A DNA stretch of 64,000 nt from contig NTMA01000007.1 in NCBI GenBank assembly GCA_002917075.1, forward strand, positions 496,001 to 560,000. Reading direction: 5' to 3'. The notes beneath the pieces are model-generated. The model was not told where the DNA came from and did not search any database. It saw only the letters and a list, made by a program, of their open reading frames with translations. This document shows, piece after piece, positions 1 to 10,343 of this stretch (position 1 is the first letter of the stretch; the number at the start of each line of letters is the position of its first letter). Source of the DNA: Hawksworthiomyces lignivorus. Lineage: Eukaryota; Ascomycota; Sordariomycetes; Ophiostomatales; Ophiostomataceae. A program made the translations under genes and the position numbers.

Positions 1-517
1 ACAACGGCGCCCGTGCTGTCGTCGACAATGTCCGCCTCCGTGTTGATCCAGTTGCCGGTCATGGTCAGCGACTCTTGCCTGCCGGTCGCAGTTGTCGTGA
101 ACGTGGCTGTGGCTTTTGTTCCAAAGACTAAGCCAGTATTTGTTAGCTTCTGAGCAGAACAATAACAATAGTGAGAGATATGAGAGAGCAAGACGCACGC
201 TGGATCCTGTTCCGGAGCTCAAAGATCTTTCTCCCCTGAGGATCTTCTAGGAGGTAAGTGGGGTGCACATGCAGCAGCTCCTTGCGGATGTCGAACAGGT
301 GGTTGCCAGCCATGTCGAACACCGACCGGCGTCCGGTCACCGAGAAGACGGTGCCCTGCACGCGGAGCAGGGGCTGTCCGTTCTCCAGCTTGATCTCGGC
401 GCTGTTTCCCGAGAGCGAGAGGATCCTGTCTTTCAGAATGATCATCTCGGGCTTCCGGGCGACGAGGCTGTCAAAGATGCCGATCTGCCGCGGCAATGGG
501 GGAGGTTGGTAGCTCAT
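1..517 (-). CDS. LURP-one-related (tubby C-terminal-like) protein, 5' part
   Basis: Exon 1 is 199..517 and exon 2 runs from 127 off the left edge, so the gene is truncated by the window. The intron 128..198 has a GTGCGT donor, a GCTAAC branch and a TTAG acceptor, and the phase (1) is kept across it. The joined product starts MSYQPPPLPRQIGIFD, then has beta-strand-rich sequence with 'GNHLFDIRKELLHVHPTYLLED' spaced as in LURP-one/DUF567 proteins, and continues after the intron with GTKATATFT and NWINTEADIVDDSTG. These are hallmarks of the LURP-one-related fold, a tubby-like beta barrel thought to bind membranes or lipid. The physiological role of fungal members is not established. The start is the first ATG of the only long frame. 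Confidence 0.8.
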
Positions 518-2439
518 ATTGGTTTGGGCGGGCGGCAGTTTTTCTCCTTCGTAGCACAGTTATTCTTTTTCGGTTTGTTCAGGTTTTGTGATTTCAAAAC
601 CAGGCTCAGTATCTTCGCGTAGGGACTTGGATGCCATGAGCTCTTCTGAGAGGATCGAGCTGCCTTTTATGCGTCAGCCCGAAGGCTGCTTAAACCCAGA
701 ATCCGCCAAGATCATCGCCTACGTCTTCGCTGCCAAAGCATTCGAGGAAATTTACGAGCGGAAGCAACGGTGGCTGTGTCTTACAAAAATCGCCGCGGAG
801 GTAATTTTCTCACGTATTTTCTAAAGTGCCTTATAAGCCTTGCATACCAAATTGTTGCCCTTTTTCCCCTTTCGCCAAGCGTCCGCGAGGGCTCAGTCAT
901 TCTAGTTGCAACGTCGTTTTGCTGGAACAATATGAAATGCGACGACATGCGAGTTGCTGCTAAATCCTTCCCATCTCTTCACAATGGTCCACGGAGCTTG
1001 CAACCGGATTGCGGCACAACTTTGGGCTAACAGTACGGCAGAGCAAGAGACCATGTTTTACAGAGATTGAAGATTGAGGATGGAAAAAACCAAACGACTT
1101 GACAAATTCCTTTTTAAAATTTTTTAACAGGTGTTTCTAAAATGATGGCCCATCCCTGTTCTGTTACATTGTGCGAGAAAACTAGTCCCCTCTAGGAGAG
1201 TATAACGATCATCTAGACATAGCTGACCTGGGGAAATTGCCCTAGAGAAATTTCAATTTACTTCGAGAACCACATAAGACTTACTTCAAGAGACATAAGA
1301 GACACAAGAACAGTTCGCTGTATGATTTAGGTAAAAGCCCACGCCGTATGGTAGCATGGTGGCAGACGGGTCCTCACCATCGAACAGGGCTCTGTTGTGG
1401 CGCGTGAGGCACAGTCCCTGGTTTCTGCGCCGCACAAATGCTTTCTGCCCAAGCAGCGCACTTACCAAGTGTTTTATTTCCAGTATTATTTCCTTTATTG
1501 TGTTTTTTTTTTGCTAACTTAAGAGGAGAGGGACTTGCAGGTTGAATTTAGTTATGTCTTGAAATTAAGACTACCTAGCGGCTCTATCCCTTCGTTCGTG
1601 ATCGGCTGCAGCCGCATCCAACCAGCCTCTGAAGTCAACCTTACAATTACGGACACTAACTTGTCCTCCATTCTTGCCGTTCTTGCTTTGCATAATGAGA
1701 GGCTCGGCTGACTTTTCTTATATAGTGGAAACGTTCCGTAGGAACTTGTGCCGCAGAGGACAAGGGGTTCATAAGCACAGCCCTTGTACCCCGGAATAGG
1801 CGGTATACGAAGTTGACTCAGGCACAATGCACGTTGCGATATTAGCTGTAGTTGACTTTTACTCTTCTCAAACGAGACCAGTTGTTGACTCGAGAATTTC
1901 GATGTCTGCTCACACGAGAAGATACGTAAGAGTACCTTGAAAACTGAAATGCATGTTGCCCTTTGCGTGTTTCACAGAGACCACGGAACATATCGCACGC
2001 CATGGCCAGTCAACTGCCCTAGAGTTGCAACCAGATAGCAGAAAGACGTTAAATGATATGAAAATGACCATAAAGATGCAAGATTACAAGACGGAGACGG
2101 TGGTGATGGTGCCTATCTCGTCGTCAGATCATCACGTGATCCACCCGCGCTCGGGATGGTCGGACAACGTCATCAGCGAGCCCGTCTCGCCGGCGTTGCC
2201 GTTGTTTGGCTTACACAGCTAACCCACACCTTTCCATCTTTTTCCGCTGTTTTATTTTCGCTGTGCCGTTTCAGATTCGATGTGCGACTCTTTTATTCGC
2301 ATTTTCGAGAAATCGACGAGGTTGGGGTGACCTCCTAGAATGGCTGCAGTGACCGCCATTTGCTGAGGCGACAAACCAACAGCAGAGCCACTTACACCAC
2401 TGCCTTACAAAACAAGGCTGCGACCTGTACATTGCCACG
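518..2439. other. Intergenic, 1.9 kb
   Basis: Divergent promoter space between the LURP-one-like gene (minus) and the riboflavin-kinase-like gene (plus). The only coding-like stretch is 636..800, a 55-codon open frame beginning MSSSERIELPF that ends at a possible donor (GTAATT). I found no convincing second exon, so I do not call it a gene. The rest is AT-rich and without recognisable features. Confidence 0.5.
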
Positions 2440-4515
2440 ATGGAGGGGCCACCTGCCCGCAAGGCAATACAACGCAAACCCTTACCCAGACTCCCCGCGG
2501 ACCAGAAGGGCGAGTATGCGGCTGCGCCTCCCGCTAGCCAGGGCCTGCCGCGCGAGACGTCGCCGCCTTCTCTGCACGTGAACACGGGAGCAGGGCTGGA
2601 CCAGAAGCTGGGCGAGCTGCAGCTGCACGATTCAGAGTTTGCAGGCGGCCCGCCCCGGCGGCAAGCGACCGCGTCCACGACGCTGACCTCGGCATCGTCC
2701 AGTGCGCCGACCTGGACGCCCTCATCCACGCTATCGCCGGACACGGCCGCTTCGACACCGACAACACCGGCGTTGCCTGCGCGACCGATTTCTCGTGGAG
2801 CTGCAGTCGCAGGCGTCTCGACTACGACGATTGTGGGCCAATACGGGCCAGGCCTACCAGGCTCCGGCGCCGGTGCGGCAGGCGCTGCGGGAGCGATGAC
2901 GGCTACTACGACTACGACGACGACGACGACGACAACAAATGCGCCAAAAGAGCCGTCGTTCTGGAAGTCGGCGCTGGACGAGACGCGGTTCTTTGCGGGC
3001 GGGCTCATGAGCAAGCCGCACGAGTCAACCAAGCACTACACGGTGATGCGGCACTCGGCGGGGCTGGTAATGTACCGGGGCCCGGCGACGAGCGTGGTGG
3101 TGACGGTGTTCTCGTCGCCGGACCACCCGATCCCGGCGGACCGCACCGTGTGGCTGCAGCGGCGCGGGTTCTCGGGCGACACGGGGCTCAAGCTCAAGAC
3201 GCTGGTAGGCGCCAGCGGCAGCTGGCTGGACGTGACGCCGGCGCGGCGCGGCACCGCGGGCGAGCTGCCGGCGGCCGACGAGCGCGGCTACCAGCGCGAC
3301 ATTGCCAAGCTGCTCAAGAAGGGCAAGAGCGACAAGGCGCTGGCCAACCGGCGGGCGCGCGAGACGCTGGTGGTGCGCATCCCCGCGGCGGCGGCCGACG
3401 GCTACTTTCGGCTGGTGGTGTGCACGGGGGGCACGACGGCGGCCACCAAGCGCAAGGTGCTGTGCGGCAGCCCCGTGTTCCGCATCGCCAGCACGTCGAC
3501 GGACTCCAGCATCTTCCGCGGCGCCAGCCTCAGCACGCTGCCCGTGGAGGCCGGCGTCAAGATCGCGTCCATGATCGGCACCAACTACGCCAGCACGGTG
3601 GCCGCGCCCGTCGTCAACGCCGTGCAGGGCCAGGTGCAAAAGTACCAGCCTGGCATGGTCACCACCATGGCGGCCGAGTCCGTGTACGGGCAGTCGGGGC
3701 TGCAGGCCAAGATGGACCAGGCGGGCGAGCACTACCAGGAAGAGCGGCAGCTGGCCTACAACGCCTACGATGTGCAGGGCGGCGAGGGCGGCGGCGGCGA
3801 AGGCGTTGAGGAAGAGGCGCCGCCCGACGTCGTCGGCCCCGACAGCGGGCCCCAGAAGCCCTTCCCCCTGCAGTTCCAGGGCCGCGTCGTGCGCGGCACC
3901 GGCCGCAGCACCGCCGAGCTGGGTGTGCCCACGGCCAATCTGGCCGACGTGCCCGACGACGTGCGCATGCGCCTGCGCGGCGTGTACTTTGGCTGGGCGA
4001 CCGTCGCGCCCCGGGACGGCAGCAGCAAGGCCCCTAGCGATGACTGGATTGAGGCCATCGTCACCGTGGCGCCGTCGCCGTGGGGCCCGGCGCCCGGCAA
4101 GTCGGCCGTGGTTGTCCGCAACGAGGTGGCGGTGCATCTGCTGTACGACTTTGGCCCGTCGACCACGGCGCTGCTGGACACCAAGATGAAGCTGATCCTC
4201 ATGGGGTTTCTGCGGCCGGCGGCGGAACCGACGGGCACGGGCCACGCTCCTCACGGCGCGGCGGCCGCCAGCAACGACGACGCGCTCATCGTCGTGTCGA
4301 GCCTGAGCCGCACCAACTGGGGCCCGCAGGCGACGCTGGACCGCATCGTGTCGGACAAGAGCGGGCGCAGTCTCTCAGACAAGTACGTGGACACGCGCGG
4401 CAAGATACAGAAGCAGGTGGACAAGATCCCGTTCCACCTGGCAGGCGTGCGGACGGCCGGTGGAGAGCTGCGGGACCAGATGTACGGTAATGGCGGCTTC
4501 TGGATTCCACGATAA
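2440..4515 (+). CDS. Large protein with C-terminal degenerate riboflavin-kinase-like domain
   Basis: Single exon, 691 aa. Residues 1-150 are low complexity and Pro/Ser/Thr rich, followed by an almost pure Thr tract (about 153-168) encoded by ACG/ACT triplets. Residues about 170-350 form a globular region of unknown family (contains FFAGGLMSKPHESTKHYTVMR). Residues about 475-610 resemble flavokinase: 'GRVVRGTGRSTAELGVPTANL' carries the glycine-rich loop and PTAN motif, and GVYFGWATV and a VHLLYDFG segment follow in the expected order. In true riboflavin kinases the catalytic Glu sits two residues before the His of the (E)xH(I/L) motif; here that position is Ala, and the upstream N-P motif is also altered. 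I therefore infer a non-catalytic or repurposed domain rather than FMN1 itself. The ATG at 2440 opens the frame, and no in-frame ATG lies closely upstream. Confidence 0.7.
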   Translation: MEGPPARKAIQRKPLPRLPADQKGEYAAAPPASQGLPRETSPPSLHVNTGAGLDQKLGELQLHDSEFAGGPPRRQATASTTLTSASSSAPTWTPSSTLSPDTAASTPTTPALPARPISRGAAVAGVSTTTIVGQYGPGLPGSGAGAAGAAGAMTATTTTTTTTTTTNAPKEPSFWKSALDETRFFAGGLMSKPHESTKHYTVMRHSAGLVMYRGPATSVVVTVFSSPDHPIPADRTVWLQRRGFSGDTGLKLKTLVGASGSWLDVTPARRGTAGELPAADERGYQRDIAKLLKKGKSDKALANRRARETLVVRIPAAAADGYFRLVVCTGGTTAATKRKVLCGSPVFRIASTSTDSSIFRGASLSTLPVEAGVKIASMIGTNYASTVAAPVVNAVQGQVQKYQPGMVTTMAAESVYGQSGLQAKMDQAGEHYQEERQLAYNAYDVQGGEGGGGEGVEEEAPPDVVGPDSGPQKPFPLQFQGRVVRGTGRSTAELGVPTANLADVPDDVRMRLRGVYFGWATVAPRDGSSKAPSDDWIEAIVTVAPSPWGPAPGKSAVVVRNEVAVHLLYDFGPSTTALLDTKMKLILMGFLRPAAEPTGTGHAPHGAAAASNDDALIVVSSLSRTNWGPQATLDRIVSDKSGRSLSDKYVDTRGKIQKQVDKIPFHLAGVRTAGGELRDQMYGNGGFWIPR

Positions 4516-7500
4516 GGGCTGGACTCGGACAAATTGTAGTGCAAAGAACGAATTGATGACAAGCGGCTGCATTAGCTTCCTTTTCCAACAGCAGGATAGC
4601 CACCACAAGAGATAAACAAGACTATGTAAATAGAGATAAAATAAGAATGGGTGTGAACCATTTCTGCTAGCGTCGAACCAGAGAGCATCTTGTTATATAT
4701 TGTGGAGAGACTGTATCCGCGTCCTCTTAGACGGACCCATTGCTCTCCGGTGATGGATGGGAGAAAAAGGACCCGGGAACCATACTCCCGGTAGTTCTGT
4801 GGAGCAGAAGACTCGTCTTCTGTAGATATGTGGCGTCAAACAACCCTATCCTTGGCCTCACGATCCTACTGTGCACGCGTATGAGATGAGGTCAAGATTG
4901 AGTTTTGCCGTGGGTGTCGGCGTGTGATGAGATCGCTGGGATCGTTGCAGTCATCCCACTCGACGAGAGCCTTTCCTTTTCAATGGTGCTCGTACGCATA
5001 TAAGTGGACGCAGAACATCGCAAGCCCCGGTCTGGCCAGGCCTGCGCCCACGCCCTGTGAACTCGTGAACCCCCAAACCCCCACGCCGCGAGGATTTTGA
5101 GACGATCAGGTTACGGAATCCGGATAGAAGCATCCTTACGAGGCGCAAAAGAAAGAGACTGCTCTATTTTGCTTTTTACGTTTCCCAGTCCTCTGTGTTG
5201 GGACAGATGCAGAGCCGCACTCTGTCCGTGAAATCTGAGATGATTGATACGCAGCAGCGAGAGATGTACGTGCATGCTTACAGGCACGAGTACTTACTCG
5301 TACGAGCATCGCGACGAGCTGGCTGCCGAATGAGTAAAGCGTCAGTGCGCGAATGTGTAAGCGTGCCTTACGTCATATTGCTTCTGAAGAAGACGGGATT
5401 GCTCCGTAGATGCCGCAGTTTGGAGTTGATTCCCCAGATTGCAAATTGTACGATATGCGGAGAATGGGATCCTGACAAAAGATGCGAAAATGTCGAGATG
5501 AAGGCCAAAGTGGAATCAGTGGTCGGAATTGGTGATGCTTTGTTGGCATTTGGAAATCGCAATTGCTGCTGCTGCTGCTGTGCTTCCCACCTTCTCCGTA
5601 ATTGCTAATCCTGACTGGCTGGGCTCGTAATCCTTTCGTCGGCGTTGTCGCAATGGGAGAACGCCGTCTATTCCTTGCACTTTCCCAAAGTAGCGGATTC
5701 GCCATAACACCTGAATGGCCACCTGCCCCAGAAAACCGACGGGGGTCACCCTCCGTGGAAGGCACTAACAACAAAAAGGATCGAAATTTTTTAGAGCACG
5801 TGCAGTGAGGTGATGGCCCCTCGTTTCGAGACGGTGGTATGTATGTTAGTGTACCAATATAAATTATAGCCAGATCACTAGCAGAGAGTACAACTTGAGA
5901 CCCTGGTCCCCCTGCTCGATAACGCAATCGCTGGGCAAAAGCACCAAAGAGATGGCGGTGGCGTCCAACCTGACTCTCCTAGTTCGCCATTGTCTGTGGA
6001 GATTTTCTTGCGTTTTAGCATGCCCTTGCTCACTGAAAAAGAAAATATCAGCCCCCCTGGGAGCTGCCGGGGACTTTATGGGCCTTCTTGGACCGCCAAG
6101 ACCACCTAAAGCCAGGGAGGGGAGAGCAGGTCTTCTGCCCCATACCCTGCTGGCGGCTGCTGGTGCTGTTGCCGCCCTTCCTTTCTTTTTCTAGGCCGAT
6201 AGTGCCTAAGCTCGCCTAGCCTCTTGCGTGCTTTTTGCACTTTTACAGCGCTGCTCTTGCGTCTTTCGCCGCCCCCATCCATTCTGAAGAGGGATGAGAA
6301 ACGGCTATTCTGGGGCACTCGGGGCCATCGGGGCGGCTTCTCGAGGCGGCCGACAGCCGCCTTTTTGCTTTTCCCTGCACTTTATCTCTTGAGAATAGCA
6401 AGAAAATGCGAGATTGCTCATCGTCTATTTCGTATGTCGAATGATCTAAAATATTCCGGAACATCAGAGTGATTGCGCGAGTCCAAAGGGTGCCCCATTT
6501 TACCACGATGATGCTATTTTGCTGCTCCTCGATATTGCACGTATAACTCATATCTGCTTTCCCCCATCACGGCCCGTGTGTCTACATGAGCAGTGTATGT
6601 ATGCGTGCATCTGCCAGCCTGCAAACTCTTTTCGCCTGCCGCTCTCGTCCCGTTTTTCGTTCGTGCCTTATCTGCTTCGTGAGTCGCCAGCCGTCAAGTC
6701 GTCAGTCGTTTGGAGAAAGCCCATTCGCTGTTATATTCCTGCTCGTCTCTGCTTTATGATATCAGGGAACGGGCTCTTCTTCGGGTAGTCTCAGTCTTCG
6801 CCTTCGTCCTCGCTCTCTTCCCTCGCCCTGTCTTACTGAACGCAGTACGACCTTTTTCCGGCAGCCAACCACAGCGTTCCGCGCACCGACGCTGCTCTCT
6901 CTGCCGTCTCCTAAGCTCAGCACGCCATCGGACGCTCCCTTTACCTCAAATTTCCCTGGGCGGGCCACAGCCCTGGCGGCTTACTTTTGTCGATTCTGAC
7001 GACATCCCTCTTTTTTATGGCCCGGCGGCCCTGGTCGCGCATATTGTCTTAGAGAGCAGCACCAAGACGAAAACGAGAGACGCCATACCAGTACATCAAC
7101 TACAATCCAATACGCCCAAATACCACAAAACAGCATAGTACAGCAGAAATACCAATTTTAGGCCTAAACTGGGCCCTTGGCCAATCCCCCTCTCCCCTCT
7201 TTTCCGACTTTTGATACGCCATTCCATCATCTCATCTCGCATCCGTCCGGCGGTCGAAGACGCCTTGTGGTCGTCTGCTCGTTTGCGCACTCTGAGCTGC
7301 TCGCCTGCTCAACCTGCGCCATCTGCTCGACCTGCTGGTCCTGCTGTCGCCCTTTCTCCCTGATTCTCTCCGCCATTCCCCCTTTTCCGTGCCCACCGCT
7401 TCCCTATACGACAGCAAGGGTACGCAGGCGATACTCCGCCAGCGACCCTCGTGGCTACTATCTCGCAAAGTTCCTTGCATCTCACTTTTTCCTTTGACCG

Positions 7501-7661
7501 CCTCCATCGACGATTACCGTTTGGGCGGTCTCCCCCCTCCCGTCTGCGCAATCCTCTGTTGCCATTCTCCCATTCTCCTAATTTTCCCTTTGTTCCTATC
7601 CCTCATACCTACCTAATACTTTCTTTCTTCCCACCACCCCCCTGCCTTAACGACGTCCTCT
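4516..7661. other. Intergenic, 3.1 kb, includes sconB upstream region
   Basis: No supported gene. There is a short CTG run near 5563-5580. The last kilobase (about 6500-7661) is pyrimidine-rich, as in long leaders of Pezizomycotina regulatory genes, and carries several short open frames with no conserved content. Confidence 0.5.
6756..6765. promoter_or_regulatory. Possible CYS3/MetR-type site upstream of sconB
   Basis: The sequence ATGATATCAG matches 9 of 10 positions of the palindromic CYS3 consensus ATGRYRYCAT. It lies about 900 bp upstream of the sconB ATG. Sulfur control of scon-2 by CYS3 is known in Neurospora. A 9/10 match is expected by chance roughly once per 3 kb, so the site is only suggestive. 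Confidence 0.2.
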
Positions 7662-10343
7662 ATGGATCACGCCAGGCCCAGCGCCGGGCTCGTTACGCAG
7701 CCAGGCGGTCGTGCCCGGCATTCTTCTGCTGTAAGCGAGGAGCATTATGCCTTCCGCTCGCCGCATGTCTCATCCTCCTCGCTGCCCTCTTCCTCCTCCC
7801 CTGCCCTCCATTCTGCCTCCCACTCAGTTTCTTCGCCCTCCTCGTCCACTACCAGCACTTCGACCCAACATTTAACAGCCCACGACCCGGCAGACCCAAA
7901 AACGCTCTCCGCACATCCTGGTGCCAAGGCACCACAGCATACTTCAATCTCAACAATACCCAGCATCGAATCTGCAGACGATGACGCCCCGGGCGGCCTG
8001 ACAGCGCAGGCAAATACCGAGCAAAACTGTGATCGGCGGCGTCCCGAAGAAGCAGACACGCAGCGGCGGCTCACCATGTCGTCCGAACTCATGAGCAAGA
8101 CGGTTACGCCGTTTCTCAAAGACCACATTCCCGGTCTGTACTCGCCCCTGGCCAAGCGCGAGACCATCGTGGGCATGCAGCGCCAGAACAAGGACCCCAA
8201 CAGCCGCTACTGCTACCGCCATCGCCCGGACTCGAAATGCCGCCGCGCCGCCGACGAGTCCAAGATGGTCAAGATCCAGCAGGAGCTGGAGAACCTCAAG
8301 CCCGACGACCAGCAGGCCATCACCCACGTCTGGTCCCTCTTCTCCGCCGCCCCGTCCAAGCACCGCGATCTGATGCTGCAGGGCATCATGACCCAGTGCT
8401 GCTTCCCCCAGCTGTCCAGGGTCTCCCGCGAGGTGGCCGAACAGCTGAAGATCGACTTCATCACCGCTCTGCCCCCTGAAGATAAGTGCTGCCCTTCCCC
8501 AGCTCACATATCAAGTGATAAGAGTTGCATATAAGAGATTCGTCCCAAGCTAACATTCTCCGTACTGGCCTACAAGATCCTCTGCTACCTGGACCCGCTG
8601 TCCCTGTGCAAAGCCGCTCTGGTGAGCAGGCAATGGCGGGAGCTTGCCGACGACGACCAGGTCTGGCTTCGCATGTGCGAGCAGCACAGTATGTTTAAAC
8701 ATTTTTAAAGACTCTCCATCGCCAAGTAAATGCTAATCCGGATTGTAGTTGATCGCAAGTGCACCAAGTGCGGCTTTGGTCTGCCGCTGCTGGAGCGGAA
8801 GCGGCTGCGCGACTGGACACGGATGCAGCAGCTCTCCAAGAGCCACCACAAGTTCGTGGAGAAGCCCCGCATCCCGTCCCTGCCTCCCTCGCTCCCCGCC
8901 CCGAACTCGCTGCGGGAGATCAGCTCGCTGAAGCGCGATTCGAGCGAACTCCACGATGAGCATACGAGCGCAAAGCGGCAGTGCAGCAGCGGCGTCACGG
9001 ACAAGGACCTCGAGCTGTCAAAGGCCATCGAGCTGGAGCGCAAGCCCCGCCCCTGGAAAGACGTCTACCGGGACCGCTTCCGCGTCGGCTACAACTGGCG
9101 CAACGGCCGGTGTGCGGTGAAAGTCTTCCGCGGTCACAACAATGGTGTCACGTGCTTGCAGATCGACGATGTCATGATGGCCACGGGCTCCTACGATGCC
9201 ACAATCCGCATCTGGAACCTGGAAACCGGCGAGCAGACGCGCGTTCTGCGCGGCCATATGCAGGGCATTCGATCCCTCCAGTTTGACGACAAGATCCTCG
9301 TCAGCGGATCACTGGGTAAGCTCTTTCTCCGGATACGACCTGGCACATACATGCACGTGCATTAGAATACGACAAGACATACTAACAAAAAACTTTATAG
9401 ATGGAACAATGAAGATCTGGAACTGGCACACGGGCGAGCTGCTGAACACGCTGGTCTGCCACATGGGCGGCGTCATCAGCGTCAACCTGGACGGTGAATG
9501 GCTGGCGTCGGGCTCGACCGACAAGACCATCAAGGTCTTCAATCTCAAGACGAAGGAATCGTTTACGCTCAAGGGCCACGCCGACTGGGTCAACCAAGTC
9601 CGCATCGACGGTACTGCATCCCGCACGCTGTTCTCCGCTTCGGACGACTGCAAAGTGAAGCTGGTACGTCTACAATGATCCCCATCCCCCAAAGCGAATA
9701 GGATGCTACGGTTTAATGGATGTTTTTCTAATTATTGCTGCAGTGGGACCTGGACTCGAAGAGATGCATTCGCACGTTCGAGGGCCATGTTGGTCACGTC
9801 CAGCAGGTGCTGACGCTACCCGCCGACTTTGAGCCGGACGAGGACCCAGCCATCAGCGGCCTGCAGGAGAATGGCGATGCATCTTCGGTCAACAGTGGGC
9901 ATGCAGGCTCGCCGCCATCTCATCGCTATCTCTCCCCGCAGCCCGACGAATATACCCGCGCCGCGTACGGACCGGGCTTCCTCAACGACCCGGACCGGCC
10001 CCTACCCTGTCGGTACATCCTCAGCTCGGCCCTCGACAGCACCATCAAGTGTTGGGACACGGCGACGGGCAAGTGCGTCCGCACGTTCTTCGGCCACCTG
10101 GAGGGCGTGTGGGCGCTGGTGGGCGACACGCTGCGCGTCGTGTCGGGCGCCAACGATACCATGGTCAAGGTGTGGGAGCCGCGGTCTGGCAAGTGCGAGC
10201 GCACCTGGACCGGCCATAGGGGGCCGGTGACCTGTGTCGGCCTGAGCGACTCGCGGCTAGCAAGCGGCAGCGAAGACGGCGAGGTGCGGCTGTATTCGTT
10301 CCAGGACCGCGCCGGTCTGGAAGAATGCGGCACGCCGAGCTGA
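7662..10343 (+). CDS. sconB: Sulfur controller: F-box/WD40 substrate receptor (SCON2/SconB/Met30)
   Basis: Exons 7662..8481, 8566..8688, 8749..9315, 9401..9663 and 9744..10343 give 790 aa. The protein is the substrate receptor of an SCF ubiquitin ligase that represses the bZIP activator of sulfur assimilation. The N-terminal half has the Met30-specific Cys/His block '[17 protein letters not shown]' (about 185-200). The F-box (about 265-315) reads [24 protein letters not shown] and is followed by [20 protein letters not shown]. Seven WD40 repeats (about 436-790) each carry GH...WD-like ends; repeat 5 holds a long acidic/Ser insertion, as in Met30. Introns 2-4 are GT-AG. Intron 1 (8482..8565) has ATAAGT and TAC ends, a U2-type AT-AC intron; no GT-AG pairing I could find keeps both frame and F-box. 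The family assignment is secure. Confidence 0.92.
8482..8565 (+). other. Non-canonical AT-AC intron in sconB
   Basis: The exon ends ...CCTGAAG, the intron starts ATAAGTGC, contains GCTAAC ten bases before the end, and closes CCGTAC. Removing these 84 nt joins G+TG to give [13 protein letters not shown], collinear with the F-box of SconB/Met30. Retention meets a TAA at 8532. GT-AG options tested from the GTs at 8421, 8433, 8486 and 8515 either break frame, hit stops, delete the F-box start or leave a 21-nt intron. The donor (ATAAGT, not ATATCC) indicates U2-type rather than U12-type splicing. Confidence 0.7.
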
